Source: Caballeronia pedi
Lineage (GTDB): Bacteria; Pseudomonadota; Gammaproteobacteria; Burkholderiales; Burkholderiaceae
Assembly (NCBI RefSeq): GCF_001544915.2
Contig: NZ_FCOE02000001.1
Location: forward strand, 496,001 to 560,000
Length of the DNA: 64,000 nucleotides
Reading direction: 5' to 3'
Part shown: piece after piece, positions 19,052 to 27,898 of the stretch
Position numbering within the stretch: the first letter of the stretch is position 1
Layout: the number at the start of each line of letters is the position of its first letter
Position numbers and translations under genes: made by a program
The notes under the pieces: model-generated
What the model was told of the DNA's origin: nothing
What the model saw: the letters and a program-made list of their open reading frames with translations, nothing else
Database searches by the model: none

Positions 19052-19080
19052 AAAAAGCCGCTCACATGGAGCGGCTTTTT
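19052..19080. terminator. Bidirectional terminator between small membrane genes and tRNA-Leu
   Basis: A 12-bp perfect stem (19052-19063 with 19069-19080) has an ACATG loop and is A-rich on one side and T-rich on the other. It can end both the plus-strand small genes and the minus-strand tRNA. Confidence 0.85.
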
Positions 19081-19090
19081 CAGAAAATCC

Positions 19091-19175
19091 TGGTGCCCAG
19101 GGCCGGAATCGAACCGGCACGCCTTGCGGCGGGGGATTTTGAGTCCCCTGCGTCTACCAATTTCACCACCTGGGC
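19091..19175 (-). tRNA. tRNA-Leu (anticodon CAA)
   Basis: 85 nt including an encoded CCA end (19091-19093). The acceptor strand GCCCAGG pairs with CCTGGGC. The anticodon loop CTCAAAA gives anticodon CAA, reading UUG. The T-arm GGTTCGATTCC is present, and the long variable arm expected of class II tRNA-Leu is visible. Confidence 0.96.
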
Positions 19176-19227
19176 CTGAATCGGCTCGTACCGGAGAAGA
19201 CATGGCAACGAGCTAATCGAGTCGGCG

Positions 19228-19256
19228 ATTATGACCGAAAACGCCCGCGCCGGCAA
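19228..19256 (-). promoter_or_regulatory. Promoter of tRNA-Leu
   Basis: On the minus strand TTGCCG (19256-19251), a 17-bp spacer and CATAAT (19233-19228) lie about 50 bp before the tRNA 5' end. Confidence 0.65.
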
Positions 19257-19289
19257 GCAACAACAGCGGCGTCCTCGCAAGCTCGGAAT

Positions 19290-20450
19290 TTACTGGGCGA
19301 GATACGTGAACGCGCCGTTCCTGATCACGCCCATCACGCTCGCGCGCTGATCCAGACCGACGTGATCCGTCGCGCTCGTGTTCACCACGCCGTTCGGCAC
19401 GACGAGTTCATGCGCGTGCTCCAGTTCCGAGCGCAGCGCCACGCGAAATTCCTTGGTGCCCGGCTGGGCCGTCTTGAGCGCGCGCGCCACCGCGTCTTGC
19501 AGGCGCGGATACACGCCGGCCGCATCGCCCGCGAATTGCGTGACGGAGCCCTTGCCGTACTTGTCCTCATACGCATTCGCGAACGCCAGCGCCGCCTTCT
19601 TCGACGGATGATCGGCCGGCAGCGTGCGCGCAACGACGACCGGCTGCGTCGGGAACAGCGTGCCTTCGACATCCTTGCCGCCGAGCTTGATGAACTCCGG
19701 CGTCGCGATGCCGTGCGTCTGGTAGATCGCGCCCTTGTAGCCGCGCTCGACGAGCGTGCGCTGCGGCAGCACCGTCGGCGTGCCCGCGCCCGCGATCAGC
19801 ACGGCATCCGGCTTCGCGGCCATCAGCTTCAGAATCTGACCGGTCACGCTCGCATCGGTCCGGTTGAAGCGCTCGCTCGCGACAATCCTGATATGCCGGA
19901 GATCGGCGAACTTGGTGAACTCGTTGAGCCAGCTATCGCCGTAGCTGTCCGCGAAGCCGATGAACCCGACCGTCTTCACGCCGTGATTTGCCATGTAACG
20001 CGTCATCACATCGGCCATCGCGCGATCGGTCTGGGCCATCTTGAACGCCCACACCTTCTTGCCTTCCTGCGGCTCGACGACCGATGCCGAGCCGATCAGC
20101 GTGATCATCGGCGTTTCGGATTCGGCGACCGGATCGAGCGCGGCGAGCGCGGCCGGCGTGATGTTCGGCCCGACGATCACGTCGACATGGTCCTCGCTGA
20201 TCAGCTTGCGGATATTGCGCACGGCCGCACCAGGGTCCGAGCCGTCGTCGAGGATGATGTACTCCGCGTTCTGCCCGGCGATGGTCTTCGGCCACATCAG
20301 CATCGCGTTCTTGCTGGTGATGCCGATCGCGGCGGCGGGGCCGGTGCTGGACAGATCGATGCCAACCTTCAACTGCGCGTGCGCGGCGGCGGTCAAGACA
20401 GACAATGCTGCGCCGGCCACGAGCCGGCGCGTGAACTTCGACAACGTCAT
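19290..20450 (-). CDS. Orphan branched-chain amino-acid-type ABC substrate-binding protein
   Basis: 386-residue type I periplasmic binding protein (LivK-like). The signal peptide ends AAAHA before QLKVGIDLSSTGPAAAIG. Family segments include VDVIVGPNITPAALAALDPV and TVGFIGFADSYGDSWLNEF. The ATG at 20450 has GGAGA about 7 bp upstream. No permease or ATPase genes adjoin it. It lies 55 bp downstream of, and on the same strand as, the CysB-type regulator, which might hint at a sulfur-containing ligand; that is only inference. Confidence 0.85.
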   Translation of the reverse strand: MTLSKFTRRLVAGAALSVLTAAAHAQLKVGIDLSSTGPAAAIGITSKNAMLMWPKTIAGQNAEYIILDDGSDPGAAVRNIRKLISEDHVDVIVGPNITPAALAALDPVAESETPMITLIGSASVVEPQEGKKVWAFKMAQTDRAMADVMTRYMANHGVKTVGFIGFADSYGDSWLNEFTKFADLRHIRIVASERFNRTDASVTGQILKLMAAKPDAVLIAGAGTPTVLPQRTLVERGYKGAIYQTHGIATPEFIKLGGKDVEGTLFPTQPVVVARTLPADHPSKKAALAFANAYEDKYGKGSVTQFAGDAAGVYPRLQDAVARALKTAQPGTKEFRVALRSELEHAHELVVPNGVVNTSATDHVGLDQRASVMGVIRNGAFTYLAQ

Positions 20451-20505
20451 CGGAAAGGTCTCCAAGGGAGGGAATTTTTTGCGGCAGCGCGCGCTGCCAT
20501 TTTAT

Positions 20506-21447
20506 TCAGAGCTCGTAGCTCTCGTGCTCGCCCGACAGCGCCTGCTCGATCAGCTTGCGGTTCAGCGAAGGCGACAGCAGTTCGACGAGCGTATACACAT
20601 AGCTGCGCAGATACGCGCCCTGTTTCAGCGCGAGCCGCGTGACATTGGTGCCGAACAGATGGCCGACCGGCATCGCGCGCAGATGTTTGTCGCGCTCCGG
20701 GTTGAACGCGATATCCGCGAGAATGCCGACGCCGAGCCCCAGTTCGACGTAAGTCTTGATCACGTCCGCGTCGATGGCTTCGAGCACGATGTCCGGCGTC
20801 AGATTGCGCAGCGCGAACGCCTGATTGATCTTGGTGCGCCCGGCGAACGACGCCTCGTACGTGATGATCGGAAATTGCGCGAGATCGTCGAGCGTGAGCG
20901 TCTTGCGTTCGAGCAGCGGATGATCCGGCAGCATGACCGCGAGGTGCTGCCACTGGAAGCAGGGCAGCGACACCAGTTCCTTATAGTTGGCGATCGCCTC
21001 GGTCGCGATGGCGATATCCGCCTGATCGTGGATCACCATCTCCGCGACCTGCGTCGGGCTGCCTTGCAGAATCGAAAGGTGCACCTTCGGAAAGCGCTTC
21101 TTGAACTCCGCGATCGCCGCCGGCAACGAGTAGCGCGCTTGCGTATGCGTCGCGGCGATGACGAGATTGCCTTGATCCTGCGCCGCGTAATCCTTACCGA
21201 CGCGCTTCAGGCTCTCCACTTCCTGCAATATTTTCTCGACCGACGCGAGAATGATTCGCCCCGGCTCGGTCAGCGATCTCACGCGTTTCCCGTGCCGCGT
21301 GAAGATTTCGACGCCGAGTTCGTCCTCCAGCTCGATGATCGCCTTCGAGACGCCCGGCTGCGATGTATACAGCGCCTTCGCGGCTTCCGTGAGGTTGAAG
21401 TTCTGCCGAACGGCCTCACGCACGAAGCGGAACTGATGCAGATTCAT
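20506..21447 (-). CDS. cysB: CysB-family LysR transcriptional regulator
   Basis: 313-residue LysR regulator of the CysB/Cbl/SsuR subgroup. The N-terminal HTH (MNLHQFRFVREAVRQ, LTEAAKALYTSQPGVSKAI) and the effector-domain motif ATHTQARYSLP match CysB. It is divergent from the cysI operon and probably activates it in response to sulfur limitation, with N-acetylserine-type or sulfate signals as in relatives. Cbl or SsuR orthology cannot be excluded from sequence alone. Confidence 0.88.
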   Translation of the reverse strand: MNLHQFRFVREAVRQNFNLTEAAKALYTSQPGVSKAIIELEDELGVEIFTRHGKRVRSLTEPGRIILASVEKILQEVESLKRVGKDYAAQDQGNLVIAATHTQARYSLPAAIAEFKKRFPKVHLSILQGSPTQVAEMVIHDQADIAIATEAIANYKELVSLPCFQWQHLAVMLPDHPLLERKTLTLDDLAQFPIITYEASFAGRTKINQAFALRNLTPDIVLEAIDADVIKTYVELGLGVGILADIAFNPERDKHLRAMPVGHLFGTNVTRLALKQGAYLRSYVYTLVELLSPSLNRKLIEQALSGEHESYEL

Positions 21448-21694
21448 TTATAACCTTTGCTTATTACCACCGGGCATATCAAAGTAATTTTTCAGTCGTT
21501 TGCAATATATAGCAGGTTCTTTACTATCAGTCCAATTTTTCCAATATCCATATCTGTTTTTGTCATTAGCAAATGAGCGTTTCGTCTGAACGACGCTCGC
21601 GACAGGCACTCAATGGATATTCGATGGACGAGACGCGCTGCGGGTCTGGACACTGAGCTAGGACGTCGCGCTTAAAAGAACTTGGGGCCCCCGA
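21448..21694. promoter_or_regulatory. Divergent control region between the CysB-type regulator and cysI
   Basis: 247 bp without a gene, clearly AT-rich over 21450-21570, as expected for a CysB-controlled divergent promoter region. ATAAGCAAAGGTTATAA (read on the minus strand just before the regulator gene) and nearby TTATTA-type words are possible CysB contacts. I cannot assign exact -35/-10 elements with confidence. Confidence 0.5.
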
Positions 21695-23371
21695 ATGTAC
21701 CAATACGATCAGATCGACCAACGCATCGTCGACGAACGTGTCGCGCAGTACGCTGACCAGGTCCGCCGCCGTCTGTCGGGCGAATTGACCGAAGAGGAAT
21801 TCCGCCCGCTGCGTTTGCAGAATGGCCTGTACATGCAGCGTCACGCGTACATGCACCGCATCGCGATTCCTTACGGCAACCTGCGCAGCGACCAGCTCCG
21901 CATGCTCGCCACCATCGCGCGCGAGCACGACCGCGGCTACGGTCACTTCTCGACGCGCACCAACATCCAGTTCAACTGGGTCGAGCTCGAAGAGACGCCT
22001 GAAATCCTGCGCAAGCTGGCTTCGGTGCAGATGCACGCGATCCAGACGTCGGGCAACTGCATCCGCAACATCACCGCCGACCAGTTCGCGGGCGTCGCGC
22101 CCGATGAAGTCGTCGATCCGCGTCCGTGGTCGGAAATCCTGCGCCAGTGGTCGACCTTCCATCCGGAGTTCGCGTGGCTGCCGCGCAAGTTCAAGATCGC
22201 GGTGAACGGCTCGGCGGAAGACCGCGCGGCCGTGCAGGTTCATGACCTCGGCGTGTATCTGAAGAAAAACGCGCAGGGCGAAGTCGTGATGGACATTCTC
22301 GCGGGCGGCGGTCTCGGCCGCACGCCGATCGTCGGCGCGATCATCAAGCGCGATCTGCCGTGGCAGCACCTGATCACGTATTGCGAAGCCGTGCTGCGCG
22401 TGTACAACCGCTACGGCCGCCGCGACAACATGTACAAGGCGCGCATCAAGATTCTCGTGAAGGCGCTGTCGGCGGAGAAGTTCTCGAAGCAGGTCGAGGA
22501 AGAGTGGCAGCATCTGAAGGACGGCCCGTCGACGATCACGCAGGAAGAAGTCGATCGCGTGTCGAAGTTCTTCGCGCCGCCGGTCTACGAAAAGCTCGCC
22601 GACACCGACGCCACGTATGAAAAGCACCTGATCGAAAGCAAGCCGTTCGCGCGCTGGGTCGAGCGCAATGTGCGTCCGCACAAGGTGCCGGGTTACGCGG
22701 CGGTGACGCTCTCGCTCAAGCCGCGCGAGATCGCGCCGGGAGATGCAACCGACAAGCAGATGGACGACGTCGCCACGCTCGCCGACGAGTTCTCGTTCGG
22801 CGAAATCCGCGTGTCGCACGAGCAGAACCTGATTCTCGCGAACGTGCCCAAGCGTGACCTCTACACCGTGTGGGAACGCGCGAAGGCGCTCGGCTTCGCG
22901 ACGGCGAACATCGGCCTGTTGACGGACATCATCGCCTGCCCGGGCGGTGACTTCTGCTCGCTCGCGAATGCGAAGTCGATCCCGATCGCGCTGGCGATCC
23001 AGGATCGTTTCAACGACCTCGACTACGTGCACGACCTCGGCGACCTGTCGCTGAACATCTCGGGCTGCATCAACGCGTGCGGTCATCACCACGTCGGCAA
23101 CATCGGCATTCTGGGCGTCGATAAGGACGGCTCGGAGTGGTATCAGGTGACGCTCGGCGGCGAGCAGAGCTCGGGCGCGACCGGCGCGCATCTCGGCAAG
23201 GTGATCGGCCCGTCGTTCTCGGCGGAAGAAATGCCCGACGTGATCGCGCAAGTGATCGATACCTTCGTCGACAACCGCGTCGAGGACGAGCGTTTCATCG
23301 AGACGTTCAACCGCATCGGCATGGCGCCGTTCAAGGAGCGCGTGTACGCATCGCGCCAGGCTCACGCTTAA
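21695..23371 (+). CDS. cysI: Sulfite reductase hemoprotein (siroheme/4Fe-4S)
   Basis: 558-residue nitrite/sulfite reductase-type enzyme reducing sulfite to sulfide. The siroheme-linked 4Fe-4S cysteines are ACPGGDFCSLA near residue 415-421 and SGCINACGHHHVGNIG near 456. The two repeated ferredoxin-like halves are recognisable (GYGHFSTRTNIQFNW; FGEIRVSHEQNLILANV). There is no CysJ flavoprotein gene next to it, so electrons probably come from ferredoxin or a separately encoded reductase. First gene of the sulfate-assimilation operon. Confidence 0.92.
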   Translation: MYQYDQIDQRIVDERVAQYADQVRRRLSGELTEEEFRPLRLQNGLYMQRHAYMHRIAIPYGNLRSDQLRMLATIAREHDRGYGHFSTRTNIQFNWVELEETPEILRKLASVQMHAIQTSGNCIRNITADQFAGVAPDEVVDPRPWSEILRQWSTFHPEFAWLPRKFKIAVNGSAEDRAAVQVHDLGVYLKKNAQGEVVMDILAGGGLGRTPIVGAIIKRDLPWQHLITYCEAVLRVYNRYGRRDNMYKARIKILVKALSAEKFSKQVEEEWQHLKDGPSTITQEEVDRVSKFFAPPVYEKLADTDATYEKHLIESKPFARWVERNVRPHKVPGYAAVTLSLKPREIAPGDATDKQMDDVATLADEFSFGEIRVSHEQNLILANVPKRDLYTVWERAKALGFATANIGLLTDIIACPGGDFCSLANAKSIPIALAIQDRFNDLDYVHDLGDLSLNISGCINACGHHHVGNIGILGVDKDGSEWYQVTLGGEQSSGATGAHLGKVIGPSFSAEEMPDVIAQVIDTFVDNRVEDERFIETFNRIGMAPFKERVYASRQAHA

Positions 23372-23381
23372 GGATTTGCAA

Positions 23382-23921
23382 ATGACGTTGATTATCAAGA
23401 ACCGCGCGGTGGTCGAAGACAATTTCACGGTGGTGCGCGCAGCCGAAGACGGCGCATTGCCCGCGGTCGACGCGCTGCCCGCCGGCAAGATCATCGTGCC
23501 GTTCGCGCTGTGGAAAGAGCACAAGGCGGCGATCGTCGCCTCGCGCGCGAAGGAAGACATCGGCGTGTGGCTCGCGCCGGACGACGAACCCGCCGACCTC
23601 GTGCCGGACTTCGACTCGCTTGCCGTGATCACGGTCGACTTCCCGGTGTTCCGCGATGGCCGCGGCTTTTCCATCGGCCGCCTGCTGCGCGAGCGCTATC
23701 AGTGGACGGGCGAGCTGCGCGCGATCGGCGACGTGCTGCGCGATCAGGTGCTGTTCCATTCGCGCTGCGGCTTCGATGCGTTCGCGGTGCGCGCGGACAA
23801 GGACATCAACGACGCGCTCAACGCGTTCAATGAGTTCACCGAGCTGTACCAGGGCGCGACCGACAATCTCGAACCGCTGTTCCGCCGTCGCGCGGCGCTC
23901 GTCGCAGCGTCTGGAGCCTGA
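23382..23921 (+). CDS. DUF934 domain protein of the cys operon
   Basis: 179 residues, cytoplasmic and without an obvious cofactor motif. Conserved-looking stretches are DFPVFRDGRGFSIGRLLRER and HSRCGFDAFAVRAD. This family (DUF934) usually sits between cysI and cysH in beta-proteobacteria, so a supporting role in sulfite reduction is likely but unproven. The ATG at 23382 is 10 bp after the cysI stop; a TTG 6 bp earlier is also in frame. Confidence 0.82.
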   Translation: MTLIIKNRAVVEDNFTVVRAAEDGALPAVDALPAGKIIVPFALWKEHKAAIVASRAKEDIGVWLAPDDEPADLVPDFDSLAVITVDFPVFRDGRGFSIGRLLRERYQWTGELRAIGDVLRDQVLFHSRCGFDAFAVRADKDINDALNAFNEFTELYQGATDNLEPLFRRRAALVAASGA

Positions 23922-23924
23922 TGT

Positions 23925-24647
23925 ATGACGCCTGAATTGCAAGCCAAGGTTGAACGCCTGGATGCGCTGCTCGATTCGATCGCGGCGCGTCACCAGAGCG
24001 TCAAGCTAGCCAGCAGCCTCGCTGCCGAAGACATGGTGCTCACGCACGCCATTCTTTCGCGCGGCGTGAAGATCGGCATCTTCTCGTTGAACACGGGCCG
24101 TCTGCATGCGGAAACGCTCGGCATGCTCGATACCGTGAAGGAACGCTACGGCTACGACATCGAGCAGTTCCTTCCGCAGCAGGACGCGGTCGACGCCTAC
24201 GTGCGCGATCACGGCCTCAACGCGTTCTACGAGAGCATTGATTTGCGCAAGAGCTGCTGCCATATCCGCAAGGTCGAGCCGCTCAATCGCGCGCTGTCGG
24301 ATGTGTCCGCGTGGGTCACGGGTCAGCGTCGCGAGCAATCGGTGACGCGCGCCGAGCTGCACGAGGAAGAGCAGGACGCGCCGCGCGGCATCGCGAAGTT
24401 CAATCCGCTCGCGGACTGGAGCGAAAGCGATGTGTGGGATTACCTGAAGGCGTTCGATGTGCCCGTGAACCCGCTGCATGCGCGCGGTTATCCGAGCATC
24501 GGCTGCGAACCCTGTACGCGCGCGGTGCGCCCCGGCGAGGACAGCCGGGCGGGCCGCTGGTGGTGGGAATCGCGCGATACGAAGGAATGCGGCCTGCACA
24601 TCACGAATATCAAAGTCGTCGAAGAAGCTCCGAGCTCGGCGATTTAA
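23925..24647 (+). CDS. cysH: Adenylyl-sulfate (APS) reductase, CysH family
   Basis: 240-residue thioredoxin-dependent reductase releasing sulfite. The PP-loop-like start SSLAAEDMVLTHAIL precedes the cysteine pairs KSCCHIRK (about 110-111) and GCEPCTRA (about 193-196). These 4Fe-4S ligands mark the assimilatory APS-reductase subgroup rather than the PAPS-only enzyme. TGQRREQSVTRAEL is also conserved. This fits the absence of APS kinase here. ATG 3 bp after the DUF934 stop. Confidence 0.92.
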   Translation: MTPELQAKVERLDALLDSIAARHQSVKLASSLAAEDMVLTHAILSRGVKIGIFSLNTGRLHAETLGMLDTVKERYGYDIEQFLPQQDAVDAYVRDHGLNAFYESIDLRKSCCHIRKVEPLNRALSDVSAWVTGQRREQSVTRAELHEEEQDAPRGIAKFNPLADWSESDVWDYLKAFDVPVNPLHARGYPSIGCEPCTRAVRPGEDSRAGRWWWESRDTKECGLHITNIKVVEEAPSSAI

Positions 24648-24736
24648 GGCGCACAAGACGCCGCATCAAACCCTGTCATTGAACGCATCGTCACATCAGG
24701 AATTGCATGACGCTGCATAAAAAAGGATCGACGAAC

Positions 24737-25699
24737 ATGAGCACGACGCTCGACTCAACCGTCACCGCACCGATCGCCAACAAGGCGACGCGCATGGATC
24801 ACCTGGATTGGCTCGAAGCCGAGTCGATCCACATCATTCGCGAACTCGTCGCGGAATGCAGCAAGCCCGCGCTCCTGTTCTCGGGCGGCAAGGATTCGGT
24901 CGTCGTGCTGCACCTCGCGCTGAAGGCGTTCGGTCTCGGCGCGGGCCGCAAGACCCAGTTGCCGTTCCCGCTGGTTCATATCGACACGGGTCACAACTTC
25001 CAGGAAGTGATCGACTTCCGCGATCGTCGCGCAGCCGAAATCGGCGCGGAACTGGTCGTCGGTCATGTCGAGGATTCGATCAAAAAGGGCACCGTGCGTC
25101 TGCGTCGCGAGACGGACTCGCGCAACGCCGCGCAGGCGGTGACGCTGCTCGAAACCATCGAGCAATACGGCTACACGGCGATGATCGGCGGTGCGCGCCG
25201 CGACGAAGAGAAGGCCCGCGCGAAGGAGCGCATCTTCTCGTTCCGCGACGAATTCGGCCAATGGGACCCGAAGGCGCAGCGCCCGGAACTGTGGAGCATC
25301 TATAACGCGCGTCTGCATGCGGGCGAGCATCTGCGCGTGTTCCCGATCTCCAACTGGACCGAACTCGACGTGTGGCAATACATTGCGCGCGAGAAGCTCG
25401 AACTGCCGTCGATCTACTACGCGCACGATCGCGAGATCATCCGCCGCAACGGTTTGCTCGTGCCGCTCACGCCGCTCACGCCGCTGCGCGAAGGCGAAAC
25501 GTCGGAAGTGGCGCAAGTGCGTTTTCGGACCGTCGGCGATATCAGCTGCACGTGCCCGGTCGCGAGCGATGCTGATGACGTCGAGAAGATCATCGCCGAA
25601 ACGGCCGTGACGGAAATCACGGAACGCGGCGCGACGCGCATGGACGATCAGGCATCCGAAGCCGCGATGGAACAGCGCAAGAAACAAGGTTATTTCTAA
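24737..25699 (+). CDS. cysD: Sulfate adenylyltransferase subunit 2
   Basis: 320-residue small subunit of ATP sulfurylase, forming APS from ATP and sulfate. The PP-loop is LFSGGKDSVVVLHLA; FPLVHIDTGHNFQEVIDFRD and GGARRDEEKARAKERIFSF are family hallmarks. I chose the ATG at 24737, which has AAGGA upstream. An ATG at 24707, with AGGA 5 bp before it, would add 10 residues and cannot be excluded. Works with the GTPase CysN encoded next. Confidence 0.94.
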   Translation: MSTTLDSTVTAPIANKATRMDHLDWLEAESIHIIRELVAECSKPALLFSGGKDSVVVLHLALKAFGLGAGRKTQLPFPLVHIDTGHNFQEVIDFRDRRAAEIGAELVVGHVEDSIKKGTVRLRRETDSRNAAQAVTLLETIEQYGYTAMIGGARRDEEKARAKERIFSFRDEFGQWDPKAQRPELWSIYNARLHAGEHLRVFPISNWTELDVWQYIAREKLELPSIYYAHDREIIRRNGLLVPLTPLTPLREGETSEVAQVRFRTVGDISCTCPVASDADDVEKIIAETAVTEITERGATRMDDQASEAAMEQRKKQGYF

Positions 25700-25727
25700 G
25701 CCACACGCCCCGAGGAACGAAAGAATC

Positions 25728-27041
25728 ATGAGCATTTATCAAGCTGAAGACCTGGGCGTGTTGCGCTTCATCACGGCGGGCAGCGTCGACGACGGCAAGA
25801 GCACGCTGATCGGCCGTCTGCTGTACGACAGCAAGGCTGTGTTGTCGGATCAGTTGTCGGCGATTTCGCGCGCGAAGAACAAGCGCACCGTCGGCGATGA
25901 AATCGATCTGTCGCTGCTGACGGACGGCCTCGAAGCCGAGCGCGAGCAGGGCATCACCATCGACGTCGCGTACCGCTATTTCGCGACCGCGAAACGCAAG
26001 TTCATCATCGCCGATACGCCGGGCCACGAGCAGTACACGCGCAACATGGTGACGGGCGCATCGACTGCGCATGCCGCGATCATTCTCGTCGACGCCACGC
26101 GCGTCACGTTCGAAGACGGCGTCGCGCAACTGCTGCCGCAGACCAAGCGCCATAGCGCGATCGTCAAGCTGCTCGGTCTGCAGCACGCGATCGTCGCGAT
26201 CAACAAGATGGATCTGGTCGATTACAGCGAAGCGCGCTTCAACGAAATCCGCGACGCGTATGTCGTGCTCGCGCGTCAGCTCGGTCTGTCGGATGTGCGC
26301 TTCGTGCCGGTGTCGGCGCTCAAGGGCGACAACATCGTTTCCGCGAGCGAGCGCATGCCGTGGTACGCAGGCGAGCCGCTGCTCGATCTGCTGGAATCGC
26401 TGCCTGTCGCGCAGCCGAACGATCAGGCGCTGCGTTTCCCGGTGCAATGGGTCGCGCGTCAGGATGGCTCGCAAGCCGACGACTTCCGCGGCTACATGGG
26501 GCGCGTGGAGGCGGGCGAAGTGCGCGTCGGCGATTCGCTGCTGGTGCTGCCGGCCAATCGCGAAGCGACGGTTGCCGAGATCATCGCGCCGGTGCCGGGC
26601 GGCGTCGCGCCCGTGGACCGCGCGTTCGCAGGCCAGACGGTGACGATTCGCCTGACGGAAGACGTCGACGTGTCGCGCGGCGATACCTTCGTGCCGGCGG
26701 CTCAGAAGATCGAGCCGGCGAAGAAGCTCGAAGCCGACATCTGCTGGTTCGATGAAGAGCCGCTTTCGCCGCAGCGCAAGTATCTGCTGAAGCAGACGAC
26801 CAGCACGGTGTTCGCGCGCATCGGCGCGGTGAAAGAGGTGCTGGACGTGCACACGCTGTCGCATTCGGTCGACCGCGGCACGCTCGCGATGAACGATATC
26901 GGCCGCGTGTCGCTCACGTTGCAGAAGCCGATCGTCGCGGACGAGTACGATACGCATCAGGGTACCGGCGCGTTCGTGCTGATCGACGAGGCGACGCATC
27001 ACACGGTCGCGGCCGGTATGATTCGTGCATTCTCTGCGTGA
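25728..27041 (+). CDS. cysN: Sulfate adenylyltransferase subunit 1 (GTPase)
   Basis: 437-residue EF-Tu-like GTPase that drives ATP sulfurylase. Walker A GSVDDGKST is at 18-26; G3 is DTPGHEQYTRNM and G4 is NKMDL. The length shows no C-terminal APS-kinase (CysC) domain, so it is not the CysNC fusion. Starts 28 bp after cysD and ends 34 bp before cobA. Confidence 0.95.
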   Translation: MSIYQAEDLGVLRFITAGSVDDGKSTLIGRLLYDSKAVLSDQLSAISRAKNKRTVGDEIDLSLLTDGLEAEREQGITIDVAYRYFATAKRKFIIADTPGHEQYTRNMVTGASTAHAAIILVDATRVTFEDGVAQLLPQTKRHSAIVKLLGLQHAIVAINKMDLVDYSEARFNEIRDAYVVLARQLGLSDVRFVPVSALKGDNIVSASERMPWYAGEPLLDLLESLPVAQPNDQALRFPVQWVARQDGSQADDFRGYMGRVEAGEVRVGDSLLVLPANREATVAEIIAPVPGGVAPVDRAFAGQTVTIRLTEDVDVSRGDTFVPAAQKIEPAKKLEADICWFDEEPLSPQRKYLLKQTTSTVFARIGAVKEVLDVHTLSHSVDRGTLAMNDIGRVSLTLQKPIVADEYDTHQGTGAFVLIDEATHHTVAAGMIRAFSA

Positions 27042-27075
27042 ACCATCTGACCGCTTGATTTCATCGATTAAAGCT

Positions 27076-27831
27076 ATGGGTAAGGTCTATCTGATCGGAG
27101 CGGGGCCGGGCGCGGCGGATCTCATCACCGTGCGCGGCATGCGGTTGCTCGAACAGGCGGATGTCGTGCTGCACGACGCGCTCGTCGAGCGGGCGATGCT
27201 CGATTACGCGCCGAACGCGAAGAAGATCGCGGTCGGCAAGCGCTGCGGACAGCGTTCGACGGCTCAGCACTTCATCAACAAGCAGATCGTCGATGCGGCG
27301 CTGGAGCATGGTGTCGTCGTGCGTCTGAAGGGCGGCGATCCGATGCTGTTCGGCCGCGCCGACGAGGAAATGCGCGCGCTGGAGGCGGCTGGCATCGAAT
27401 TCGAAGTAGTGCCGGGCATCACGGCCGCGCTCGCGAGCGCGGCGACGCTCAAGCGCTCCCTGACCTTGCGCGGCGTGGCGCGCAGTGTCGCGCTGGCGAC
27501 GCATTCGCGCGCCGCCGACAGCGACGAGATTCGCGAGCAGGCCAAGGCGGACTCGCTCGTGTTCTACATGGGCCGCGACAGCGCGCCGGATATCGCGCAG
27601 CAATTGATCGATGCGGGCCGGCCGGGTTCGACGCCGGTGGCGATCGTCGAGGCGTGCAGCACGCCGCGCGAGCGCACGTTGACGTTGACGCTGGCGCGCA
27701 TGGCGTTGGGTGAGGCGCAGGAATGGCTGGACCCGTCGCAGCCGAGTCTGCTGATGATCGGCGAGGCGTTTCGCGAGCGGGCTTCGGCGAAGCCGAAGGT
27801 GCATTTGAAGGGGATGCAGGCGGCGGCTTGA
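27076..27831 (+). CDS. cobA: Uroporphyrinogen-III C-methyltransferase
   Basis: 251-residue SAM-dependent methyltransferase making precorrin-2, the branch point to siroheme (for CysI) and cobalamin. VYLIGAGPGAADLITVRG and LKGGDPMLFGRADEEMRAL are the SUMT motifs, and VVPGITAALASAA is the SAM site. It is the stand-alone form: the dehydrogenase/chelatase half of CysG is absent. I chose the ATG at 27076; a start 17 codons upstream would overlap cysN and is not conserved. Confidence 0.92.
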   Translation: MGKVYLIGAGPGAADLITVRGMRLLEQADVVLHDALVERAMLDYAPNAKKIAVGKRCGQRSTAQHFINKQIVDAALEHGVVVRLKGGDPMLFGRADEEMRALEAAGIEFEVVPGITAALASAATLKRSLTLRGVARSVALATHSRAADSDEIREQAKADSLVFYMGRDSAPDIAQQLIDAGRPGSTPVAIVEACSTPRERTLTLTLARMALGEAQEWLDPSQPSLLMIGEAFRERASAKPKVHLKGMQAAA

Positions 27832-27855
27832 TGCGATTGAATCGGCAGATAAACG

Positions 27856-27884
27856 AAGCGCACCCATTTTCCGGTGCGCTTTTT
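27856..27884 (+). terminator. Terminator of the cys/cobA operon
   Basis: A 9-bp stem (27856-27864 with 27873-27881) has an 8-nt loop and then TTTT. It lies 25 bp after the cobA stop and ends the operon before the convergent VapC gene. Confidence 0.8.
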
Positions 27885-27898
27885 GTTTGCCCGTTGGC

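Noticed and set aside
18963..19142. Third small frame starting MAEQNTARASS
   Set aside because: It reads through the bidirectional terminator and into the tRNA-Leu gene, so it is unlikely to be coding.
24737..27041. CysNC fusion with APS kinase
   Set aside because: CysN ends at 437 residues; no kinase P-loop follows.
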